This document shows positions 7,009 to 12,842 of a DNA stretch of 12,842 bases, piece by piece. The stretch is from JBFMFE01 sp040752295 (GTDB lineage: Bacteria; UBP15; UBA6099; JBFMBQ01). The translations under genes were made by a program, and so were the position numbers. The DNA is taken from contig JBFMFE010000242.1 in assembly GCA_040752295.1 (NCBI GenBank), positions 1 through 12,842 on the forward strand, read 5' to 3'. Within the stretch, counting starts at the first letter, position 1. Each line of letters opens with the position of its first letter. The notes beneath the pieces were generated by a model that saw nothing but the letters and a program-made list of their open reading frames with translations, was not told where the DNA came from and ran no database searches.

Positions 7009-7668
7009 TCAGTGTGGCAGGGTCTTTTTGAATTCCACGGGCGTGCCGTTCCTCACTATGAAGACCCTGCGTTTTTTCAGTCCCTCTTCAATGGTCTTCT
7101 TCCTCTGTTTCCTCGTGCGGTGCGCCTGCCTCACCCGTGAATACTCGATGCCCGCAGTCTCCACCGCCCTGCTCCACGAGCCGTAAAACTTCTGCCCGGC
7201 GGCGAGCAGCTTCGAGTTAACCTGCGCCATCGTTACCTGCGATATGTCCACTCCCCGCGAGAAAAGCTCACGGATTTCCTCCCTGATCCTCTCTTCCGAC
7301 CACTCGTCCCGCTTCCTGATCTTCTTATAGTCGAAACCGGCGGATTCCACGGCGTTTTCGATGTTCCCGAACAACCGCCTCGCGGCGTTCCACAGCCTCG
7401 GGTGCCTGTGTTCGAGGTGCAGCGTGTTCAGCGACTCCCCGCGCCCGGCTATCTGCCTGATCCTCTTTATCACCTCGGAGTGGCTCCAGTAGCCCACCAG
7501 TTTCGTCTTCGGATGAAGCCCGGCAGCCGCGAGCGCTTCCTGCCACCCGCCGAAAATCTCGTACACCGCGTCGCTCAACCCGCCGTTCTCCTCCTCCCCG
7601 GCGAACCGGATGGAACGTCTCCCTCCGGCTTTCTGCTTGAGTTTTTGAATCAGTTCGGACTCATCCAT
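7009..7668 (-). CDS. Homing-endonuclease-associated repeat protein without a nuclease domain
   Basis: The 219 residues consist mainly of repeats of the type seen next to HNH homing endonucleases: a W-S-E-hydrophobic helix, a middle segment, then F/Y-G-S/G-W---A-E-AG. I see a partial unit at about 33-52 (IFGGWQEALAAAGL), a full unit at 60-114 (YWSHSEVIKRIRQI to FGNIENAVESAGFDY) and a third at 123-177 (EWSEERIREEIREL to YGSWSRAVETAGIEY). A strongly basic segment follows (about 180-202) and then a short tail. There is no HNH or LAGLIDADG motif. Such repeats are thought to bind DNA, so a DNA-binding or regulatory role is a guess. I start at the ATG at 7668, because AAGGTGAT (7680-7673) is well placed for it and overlaps the in-frame GTG at 7677. 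It lies between dodecin and the transglycosylase gene, all on the same strand but with gaps of 169-184 bases. Confidence 0.7.
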   Translation of the reverse strand: MDESELIQKLKQKAGGRRSIRFAGEEENGGLSDAVYEIFGGWQEALAAAGLHPKTKLVGYWSHSEVIKRIRQIAGRGESLNTLHLEHRHPRLWNAARRLFGNIENAVESAGFDYKKIRKRDEWSEERIREEIRELFSRGVDISQVTMAQVNSKLLAAGQKFYGSWSRAVETAGIEYSRVRQAHRTRKQRKKTIEEGLKKRRVFIVRNGTPVEFKKTLPH

Positions 7669-7837
7669 GTTTATCACCTTCAGCTTGTTGTTTAATATTC
7701 ATTTAACCGGAAAATCCGGGTTTTAAACGCTTTTTGAAAAATTTTTCCGGGGAATGCTTGTTCTCCCTTCGGACGGCTTTATCATCCTAAAGTCCCGGTT
7801 TCCCCGTGTCGAGACTCCGCCGCGGACGCCCCCGCTC

Positions 7838-8428
7838 TCACTGCGACAAAATCCTCGCGCGGTAATCAAGTATGTCGTTTATGTACGGTCTTGACGAGGG
7901 CGGCACACCCTCCTTTTCCACCCTCGACGGACCAACAAGATAAGATGCGAGCGCCCGCTCAACCTGGTCGGCGTGCCCGCTCCACATGTCGAGCAGGCTT
8001 TTGAAGTACAGCGTCGTGCCGCGAAGGTTGTCCTCGATGTCGAACGGGTCGCTCACCCCAACCCTTTTAGCGGTGGACGGTATGAGCTGTCCCAGTCCCA
8101 TCGCCCCGTTCTTCGAGACCGCCCGCGGGTTGAATCTCGACTCGCGCGCCACGAGCGCCGCCGCTAATTCCGGCTCGATGCAGTGCGCGGTCGCGTACTT
8201 CACGATGCCGCGGGCGATGAACCTCATCGTTTCACCGTCCACCACTGTCCTTATGCTCTCGCCGAATCGCGCTATCCGCTCCGCGCGGCTCTCGTCCACA
8301 ACGACGCCTTCGGGCTGCGCGCACTCATAAGCTGCCATGATCGGGACGGGCGCGCTCTCGCCGCTCCTGTGCTTCGGGAACATCCCGATAAGCGCGAGTA
8401 CCAGCACGATTACCGCCGCCGTTTTCAC
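7838..8428 (-). CDS. Secreted lytic transglycosylase (SLT/Slt70-type fold)
   Basis: This 196-residue protein has an N-terminal signal or anchor (MKTAAVIVLVLALIGMF) and an SLT lysozyme-like domain from about residue 66 to the end. Family motifs are present: ALVARESRFNPRAVS with the expected catalytic Glu96, then GAMGLGQLIPSTA (108-120), DPFDIEDNLRGTTLY (127-141) and ALASYLVGPSRV (159-170), the substrate-groove segment. The enzyme would cleave the MurNAc-GlcNAc bond of peptidoglycan in the periplasm, releasing 1,6-anhydro products. It has the catalytic domain only. The start is GTG at 8428 with only a loose G-rich stretch upstream. It follows the large envelope operon after a 123-base gap that holds a good promoter, so it is probably transcribed independently. 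Confidence 0.9.
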   Translation of the reverse strand: MKTAAVIVLVLALIGMFPKHRSGESAPVPIMAAYECAQPEGVVVDESRAERIARFGESIRTVVDGETMRFIARGIVKYATAHCIEPELAAALVARESRFNPRAVSKNGAMGLGQLIPSTAKRVGVSDPFDIEDNLRGTTLYFKSLLDMWSGHADQVERALASYLVGPSRVEKEGVPPSSRPYINDILDYRARILSQ

Positions 8429-8469
8429 CGTCCCAAAGCCCCCTGATCGTTCTTACGCCTTTACCGGCG

Positions 8470-8503
8470 CGGGATTTCCCGAATCGTACCACGGGAATCC
8501 CGT
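8470..8503. promoter_or_regulatory. Two tandem inverted repeats, candidate operator
   Basis: ACGGGA-A-TCCCGT (8491-8503) and CGGGA-TT-TCCCG (8470-8481) are perfect palindromes sharing the half-site CGGGA. The first occupies the spacer between the -35 and -10 boxes; the second begins just past the -10 box and covers the likely start of transcription. The placement is typical of a repressor operator. No regulator gene is in the window. Confidence 0.5.
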
Positions 8504-8521
8504 CCGGGCAAACTTTTTTTT
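8483..8521 (-). promoter_or_regulatory. Sigma70-type promoter of the lytic transglycosylase gene
   Basis: On the minus strand TTGCCC (8511-8506) and TACGAT (8488-8483) each match four of six consensus bases at an ideal 17-base spacing. A run of eight As (8521-8514) lies directly upstream, like an UP element. Transcription would start near 8476. Confidence 0.55.
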
Positions 8522-8551
8522 GGACGCGCGGCAGCCGCCGGCGCGCCTGCG

Positions 8552-9526
8552 TCACTGGAAAACGTAGACCGTCGAGCCGGGTTCGGTTCCGGACAGGACC
8601 GCCGCAAGCCCGCCGGGATGCGCGGTGAACCCGCCGATCTCCGATTCCCGGACGTACAGGTCCTCCGCCAGAAGCACTATCGTGGAGTCCTGGTTGTTCG
8701 CCGTGGCTTCCACCCCCCCGCCGGGAGGAAGCCCTTTCACGCCGATGAACGCGTGGGACGTGGGCACCTCCGGGTTTATGGGTACAAGCAGTCCGTACTC
8801 GCGCAGTGCGTCGGCGGCGGTGGTCATGAAAACGCCCGATCCTAAAAACGAGACCCCGACAAGGACGGCGCCCGCGGGTTGCTCCCTCAGAAAATCCGCC
8901 ATCCTGTCGTTTTCGTCCGGACTCTCGTAGGTGTTGAAGGAGCGGCTTGCGACCACGCCGCTGCCGCCCGGCGCCATCACGACGAGCGTGTATCCCACGG
9001 ATGAGGGCTTATAGCTTTTTCCATTGACGAAGATTCTCGAAGGACGCAGTCCCACCATTGACGAGCGCAGGGACACGGAGGCTTTGCCCGCGAGATGCGA
9101 CTTCGCCGGCGGCTCGCCCAGGACCGCCCCTTCCACGCCGTTCATCCGCAGCAGCGTGAGCGCGTCGTAGATTTCAAGCCCGATGACGTCGGGCACGATT
9201 CCCTCTCTCACGGCGTCCGCGAGCGCCATCATGCGCGGCGCCGGCTTGTTCGCAGGTGAAGCAGTCCCTCCGCTGAAGAACACCTGAATCCCGTCCGCCG
9301 GAACGGCGGAATCCTTCAGCATGAGGAGCGTCTCGGCGGTCGAGCGTTTCGCGGGGGCGTCCGCCGCGAGTCTGTCCGAAAGCGGTTTCAGTTCGTCGTA
9401 CGCGCCGGAAACGAGTATCAGTCCGTCCGTTGTGCGTACGGTGAGCGTTTCAGGCTCATCCTCCGCCCCCCATAAGGCAGCCGCGCAGGCGAGGACAACG
9501 ACCGCCGCGATGAGCGCCGTCTTCAC
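8552..9526 (-). CDS. Exported protein with an ILEI/FAM3-like domain
   Basis: This 324-residue protein has a signal peptide (residues 1-20, cleavage near WGA-ED). About residues 164-275 look like the ILEI (FAM3 superfamily) domain: FVNGKSY, a strand GYTLVVMAP, SRSFNTYES (194-202), a helix DRMADFLREQP, a strand AVLVGVS, AADALREYG (237-245) and HAFIGVKG (258-265). In animals this domain occurs in FAM3 proteins and in the POMGNT1 stem, where it binds carbohydrate. Bacterial versions are mostly uncharacterised, so glycan binding is inference. The flanking parts (28-140 and about 290-324) resemble the 174-residue product of this operon, suggesting a domain insertion. The GTG start at 9526 has AGGAGG five bases upstream and overlaps the preceding stop (GTGA), so translation is probably coupled. 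It is the last gene of the operon. Confidence 0.75.
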   Translation of the reverse strand: MKTALIAAVVVLACAAALWGAEDEPETLTVRTTDGLILVSGAYDELKPLSDRLAADAPAKRSTAETLLMLKDSAVPADGIQVFFSGGTASPANKPAPRMMALADAVREGIVPDVIGLEIYDALTLLRMNGVEGAVLGEPPAKSHLAGKASVSLRSSMVGLRPSRIFVNGKSYKPSSVGYTLVVMAPGGSGVVASRSFNTYESPDENDRMADFLREQPAGAVLVGVSFLGSGVFMTTAADALREYGLLVPINPEVPTSHAFIGVKGLPPGGGVEATANNQDSTIVLLAEDLYVRESEIGGFTAHPGGLAAVLSGTEPGSTVYVFQ

Positions 9527-11094
9527 AGGTACCTCCTGATGCTGACGCCTATCCCCGGGCGGAATTTTCCGGTCTTGTCGGTTTCGAGGTACAGTTCCAT
9601 CGGCACGTCGTATTTCCAGACGAGTATGAGCCGCGAAAGCCCGATCCTTTTATCCATCACGTAGGACTGTCCCTTCCCCTGCCGTTCCCAGTTGAAATCG
9701 AGGTAAACGGACTCGACGTCCCAACGGTTCAGCGGGTCGCGCGGGTTGAAGTAGTCGCGGTTCCGCATGATGGAGACGAAGAAGTTTTCCCACAGCGCGG
9801 CGCGTTCTCCGCCCGTGACGCGCGCGAAGTCATCGTTCAGCCGCACGTACATGAGGTAGTTGCGACGGTAGGAAACGTTGAAGTTCACCTCGCCCTTGAC
9901 CCACGTCCTGCTTCCCCTGCCGTAGTACTCGACGGCGTAGTCCCCGGAGAAAAGAAATCTCTTCCCGTGGTACGGGCGGAGAGTCTCGCCGAACGAGCGC
10001 GAGGCGGAGAAGATGAAGTTGGTGTAATCGTCAATCTCCCCCCTGTCCGTGTAGTCCTCGACCTTGAGGTTGCCGATCACGGCGGAGAAGGCGGAGTTTC
10101 TCTTCTCCGCGTACAGCGCCGCCTGCCAGCCGAAGCGGTCCGCGTGGAAGGCGAGCGGCAGTCTGCCGGACGGGTTTTTCGCCTCGACGCCCTCGAAGCG
10201 CACGAGCGCCGAGGCGTTCCCGCCGCCGTACCGCAGCGTCGTGTGCGTCCGGGGCTTCACGAGCCTGTCCACGTTCCCGATTTCCACGCTCGCCAGCCGG
10301 GAGGAGTACACCACGTTCGCCCCGAACGATATGTTGTGATAGTTCTGCAGGTTGTCGAGCCTGAACCTCGAGCGGAACGGGCGCGGAAACGGGCGGTCGC
10401 GCATTATCGCGAGGTCTCTCTCGTCGAATTTCTCGAACAGGTTCTGTATGTCTATCGTCCAGCGGTTCCCCTTCTCGCGACCAATGAAAAGTATCCCGTC
10501 CATGTCCCGCCGGTTCGTCCTGTTGAGAAGGTCCTTGAACTTGAGGTCTGCGACGCCCTCGTACTTGATGTCCGCGACCACCCCGTCGGTCGCGGTGTTG
10601 TTTATCTCCACCTGGGCTTTCTTCGTAATCCGGGGAATAACCTGAATTATCGCGTTTCTGCCGGCGAATCCGGGGTGCGCCTCCGGGCTTATCGGGATGT
10701 TGAACGGTATGGAGAGAAACACACGGCGCGGCGGTATCCTCACCTCGGCGTCCGTTCCGTCCGGCGCCGTCAGTTTGAGCGCGACCCCCAGCGCGAGCAC
10801 CTTGTCCTCGATCTCGACCGGTATGAAGAACGTCTCCGGCTCGCCCGGCGTTTCCTCGATGACGGAAACGTGGATTTCCGGCGCGGATTCGCCGGGGCGC
10901 ATTGTGAAATGCCTCGAGGGCGGCTCCTCGACCCTTATGTACCAGGGACGCCCGTCCACAGCGACGGCGACCCCTTCCCGCAGTTCCCGCCCGGTGACCG
11001 CGAGAACGGTCTTCTCCGCGCCGAACGCGCGCGCGCACAGCATCGTCAAAACCAAAACCCCAACCGGAAATCCTGCCTTGAGCAGAACTCTCAT
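9523..11094 (-). CDS. Exported beta-rich protein, probable outer-membrane barrel
   Basis: I do not recognise a named family in this 523-residue protein. It has a clear signal peptide (MRVLLKAGFPVGVLVLTMLC, cleavage near AFGA-EK, residue 26). About 27-140 forms a beta-rich N-terminal domain with IHVSVIEE and FFIPVEIEDKVLALGVAL. From about 146 the sequence is a series of short amphipathic strands with aromatic residues (IIQVIPRI, VEINNTATDGVVADIKYEG, HNISFGANVVYSS, EVNFNVSYRRNYLMYVRLND, LILVWKYDVPMELYLE), as in an outer-membrane barrel. The C-terminus is IRRYL, ending in Leu rather than Phe. No enzymatic motif is visible. The ATG at 11094 overlaps the previous stop (ATGA), with GGAG only two bases upstream, so expression likely depends on translational coupling. 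A soluble periplasmic beta protein is the main alternative. Confidence 0.65.
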   Translation of the reverse strand: MRVLLKAGFPVGVLVLTMLCARAFGAEKTVLAVTGRELREGVAVAVDGRPWYIRVEEPPSRHFTMRPGESAPEIHVSVIEETPGEPETFFIPVEIEDKVLALGVALKLTAPDGTDAEVRIPPRRVFLSIPFNIPISPEAHPGFAGRNAIIQVIPRITKKAQVEINNTATDGVVADIKYEGVADLKFKDLLNRTNRRDMDGILFIGREKGNRWTIDIQNLFEKFDERDLAIMRDRPFPRPFRSRFRLDNLQNYHNISFGANVVYSSRLASVEIGNVDRLVKPRTHTTLRYGGGNASALVRFEGVEAKNPSGRLPLAFHADRFGWQAALYAEKRNSAFSAVIGNLKVEDYTDRGEIDDYTNFIFSASRSFGETLRPYHGKRFLFSGDYAVEYYGRGSRTWVKGEVNFNVSYRRNYLMYVRLNDDFARVTGGERAALWENFFVSIMRNRDYFNPRDPLNRWDVESVYLDFNWERQGKGQSYVMDKRIGLSRLILVWKYDVPMELYLETDKTGKFRPGIGVSIRRYL

Positions 11095-11615
11095 CTCTCC
11101 GCGACGTAAACGATCTCGACCGGACTGTCGGGACCTGTCCCTCCAAGCACCACGAGCGCCGCCCCGGCGAGCGCGGCAGCGCCGACCTTCTGCTCGTCGG
11201 TGAGCTTTTCAAAATCCTCCCTCGCCGCGGTCCCGATGTCGAACCCCTCCAGCACCGCGCGCGCCTGTTCAAAACTCAGAAATTCTATCGGCGGAACGTC
11301 CCCCCTCAGAACGGCGCGCCTCAACGGCATGCGCAGAAACCTGAACATCCCGACCCTCTCGAACTCCAGCTTTGAATACAACCTGATTTTCACCCTGTCC
11401 CCGTGTTCCGCCGTAATGAACGCCTCGATTTCCCTCAGAAACCACTTCTTTTTCGCGGACGCGTTCAGAGCCGCCTCGACGGCGCGCACGCTCTCCTCTT
11501 CCCCGGCTATGAGCGCCGCTCCGTCCGCCGCGCGGACCGTGATGCCCATCTCGTCCGCCGCGCACAGCGATGAAAAAAGCAGCATTGCCGCGGCTGTAAC
11601 GAGCGCTTTCCTCAT
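11091..11615 (-). CDS. Exported 174-residue protein, paralogous to the flanks of the ILEI protein
   Basis: The protein has a signal peptide (MRKALVTAAAMLLFSSLCAA, cleavage before DEMG). No known family is recognised. It matches the 324-residue product of the same operon by eye: ITVRAADGAALIAG (25-38) against LTVRTTDGLILVSG, AVLRGDVP (101-108) against AVREGIVP, and GGTGPDSPVEIVYV (158-171) against SGTEPGSTVYV. The spacing of the first two blocks is almost the same (76 and 77 residues). The frame is open well upstream of 11615, but the signal peptide begins at this ATG, which has GGAGGGG four bases upstream and overlaps the preceding stop (ATGA). It ends in an ATGA overlap with the next gene. 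A short hydrophobic stretch (AAALAGAALVVL) near 147-157 is probably a buried strand or helix. Confidence 0.8.
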   Translation of the reverse strand: MRKALVTAAAMLLFSSLCAADEMGITVRAADGAALIAGEEESVRAVEAALNASAKKKWFLREIEAFITAEHGDRVKIRLYSKLEFERVGMFRFLRMPLRRAVLRGDVPPIEFLSFEQARAVLEGFDIGTAAREDFEKLTDEQKVGAAALAGAALVVLGGTGPDSPVEIVYVAER

Positions 11616-12292
11616 TTGACCCCTCCCGTCACGACGTCCAGCATGAGCCTGGAGTATTCCGCGGAGACGCGCCCCACCGCCTCGTTCAGCTCGGCGGCGT
11701 CCGACGCCGCGAAGTCGTACTCGACGAGGCTCATCCACCGCGATTTCACTCCATCGGGAACGCCCCCCGCGCCGTGGAAGGCGCGTATCCACTTCCACGC
11801 GCTGAGGGCAAGCCCGGCGCGCACCGGGACCGACTGCATACGGAGCGCGGCGCGGTTCATCCCCTCGCGCACCTCGAGCATCGTCCCGGCTTCCGCGAGC
11901 GCGTTCTTCAGCAGGTACGCGTCCACAAGCTCGTTTTCGAGGACCCGGAGAACCGTCTCCGCTTCGCTATCGTCGGGGCGCTTGCTCCCGTTGCCCTGCG
12001 GGTCCCGCAGCCGCGCGAGGCTGGACGCGAACGTCTCGTCGTGCCGGGAAAGCAGGAAATCCCCGCTCGTGATCAGCGTCTGGTATGCGGTGAAGAGCGA
12101 TAGCGGGATGGGATTCGGTCTCAGCCGCCCCCGCGACACCTTCCACAGTTCCGTGAGGCGCAGTTCACCGACCTTCTCCCGCAGAAAGGTTCTGTTTTCG
12201 AGCGAGAGGTTCCGGACTTCGGCGGCGCGCGCCGCCGGCGCGGCGAGACACGCCGCGATGAACGCCGCGATGACGAATGCCGTCTTTTTCAC
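11612..12292 (-). CDS. Exported 226-residue helical protein, possibly a lipoprotein
   Basis: No family is recognised. The N-terminus MKKTAFVIAAFIAAC is a good export signal. IAAC (12-15) fits a lipobox, so a lipoprotein anchored at Cys15 is possible; a normal cleavage after ARA (residue 23) fits as well. The rest looks mostly alpha-helical and rich in Leu, Ala, Glu and Arg, with several short helices (for example SEAETVLRVLENELVDAYLL and AELNEAVGRVSAEYSRLML), and no obvious catalytic motif. It starts with GTG at 12292, overlapping the stop of the LptD-like gene (GTGA), with GGAAG about nine bases upstream. It ends in ATGA shared with the following gene. Its position directly after an LptD-like barrel suggests an envelope-assembly or partner role; that is inference. 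Confidence 0.75.
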   Translation of the reverse strand: MKKTAFVIAAFIAACLAAPAARAAEVRNLSLENRTFLREKVGELRLTELWKVSRGRLRPNPIPLSLFTAYQTLITSGDFLLSRHDETFASSLARLRDPQGNGSKRPDDSEAETVLRVLENELVDAYLLKNALAEAGTMLEVREGMNRAALRMQSVPVRAGLALSAWKWIRAFHGAGGVPDGVKSRWMSLVEYDFAASDAAELNEAVGRVSAEYSRLMLDVVTGGVK

Positions 12293-12842
12293 CGTGTCTT
12301 TCTTCCGAAGTTCGTCACTTTCATGCCGAACAGAAACTCGCGGCGCTCGGTCCGCCAGCCAATGCTCGCCCTGATGCAGTTGAATTCCCGCGTGAGCTTG
12401 TATTCGATCTCGTCGAATATCCTCTGGTCGAGGTCGTACTGCGTGTCGAGCGTGAGTGAGAAGCCGCCGCCGAAACCGATCCTGCTTATCATGAACAGCT
12501 TGTCGTCCGGGTCAATGCGGTCATAGTAGAGTCTCGAAGTGCCCCCCTGGTCGAAGTGCATGTACTGAACCGAGAGCGAGTGTTCTTTTCCGTGCGTCGC
12601 GCCGAGGCGCAGTCCGGCGCCCGCCGCGCCGTATCTGCGGCTTCCCGAGTAGAGCGCGCCACGGCAGTCGGCGACGAACGAAACCTGCGCGGTCCCCCCC
12701 GCGGCGAGCCGGTGGTCGAGGTACAGTTTTCCCACCGCGCGCGAAATCGCGTCGGGTACGCTCGAGTCCCGCATCCTGCCCGCCTCGAACGAGACGTAAA
12801 GCCAGGTGGGCGCGTCCCCACTTTTCTTCGGGCGGAGGACAA
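12289..12842 (-). CDS. C-terminal part of an LptD/OstA-like outer-membrane barrel, 5' end outside the window
   Basis: The frame is open to the window edge, so at least 183 C-terminal residues are seen and the true start lies beyond 12842. The internal ATG at 12774 is unlikely to be the start, because TWLYVSFEAGR just before it continues the strand pattern. The segment is a run of antiparallel amphipathic strands (HSLSVQYMHFD, FMISRIGFGGGFSLTLDTQ) ending in YDLDQRIFDEIEYKLTREF, then NCIRASIGWR and FLFGMKVTNFG. In LptD-type barrels the last strands read 'YDL---F-E--Y-L-R--HCWE----Y', and the Cys here (N-C-I-R) falls where LptD has its C-terminal cysteine. LptD inserts lipopolysaccharide in the outer leaflet. 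Another barrel family cannot be excluded without the N-terminal OstA domain. Confidence 0.6.
   Translation of the reverse strand, partial: VLRPKKSGDAPTWLYVSFEAGRMRDSSVPDAISRAVGKLYLDHRLAAGGTAQVSFVADCRGALYSGSRRYGAAGAGLRLGATHGKEHSLSVQYMHFDQGGTSRLYYDRIDPDDKLFMISRIGFGGGFSLTLDTQYDLDQRIFDEIEYKLTREFNCIRASIGWRTERREFLFGMKVTNFGRKTR

Noticed and set aside
11616..11798. N-terminal extension of the 174-residue protein to 11798
   Set aside because: The extra 61 residues are Arg-rich shadow sequence of the preceding gene. The ATG at 11615 has a signal peptide, a ribosome binding site and the ATGA overlap.

Overview
The window looks like chromosomal DNA from a Gram-negative (diderm), high-GC, probably uncultured bacterium. 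Several products are exported envelope proteins. They include two long beta-barrel-type proteins and the C-terminal end of what looks like an LptD-type barrel. The gene deserts are full of short palindromic repeats. The sequence does not settle the phylum; repeat-rich PVC-type, Omnitrophota-like or delta-proteobacterial lineages are guesses only. I see no rRNA, tRNA, CRISPR array, transposase or phage gene.

Positions 1-1587 are repeat-rich and hold one small gene. An AT-rich interrupted palindrome (5-80) is followed by a 24-bp tandem array (154-269) lying between two nearly identical hairpins (121-146 and 295-322). A minus-strand gene for a DUF2505-like protein (434-931) follows. Then comes about 650 bp of GC-rich GGCAGGCAGG-type palindromes and an AT-rich island bounded by GCCCTAC/GTAGGGC.

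Positions 1588-3102 carry the only plus-strand gene, a PabB/TrpE-family chorismate-utilising enzyme that best fits aminodeoxychorismate synthase component I. Convergent to it, on the minus strand (3144-6419), is a secreted beta-barrel protein of about 1,090 residues with three SprA-like linker modules.

Positions 6573-8511 hold small minus-strand units. A dodecin gene has its own promoter, a near-ideal ribosome binding site and an intrinsic terminator. Next is a protein of homing-endonuclease-associated repeats without a nuclease domain. Last is a secreted lytic transglycosylase whose promoter overlaps two inverted repeats.

Positions 8552-12842 form a tight minus-strand operon of at least five genes. 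Each of the four junctions is a 4-base stop/start overlap (GTGA or ATGA). In transcription order the products are the LptD-like barrel (5' end outside the window), a 226-residue exported helical protein, a 174-residue exported protein, a 523-residue exported beta-rich protein and a 324-residue exported protein carrying an ILEI/FAM3-like domain. By eye, the 174-residue protein matches the 324-residue protein collinearly at both ends. The larger one therefore looks like the same fold with an ILEI-like domain of about 150 residues inserted. This operon is the best candidate for an undescribed envelope system in the window.
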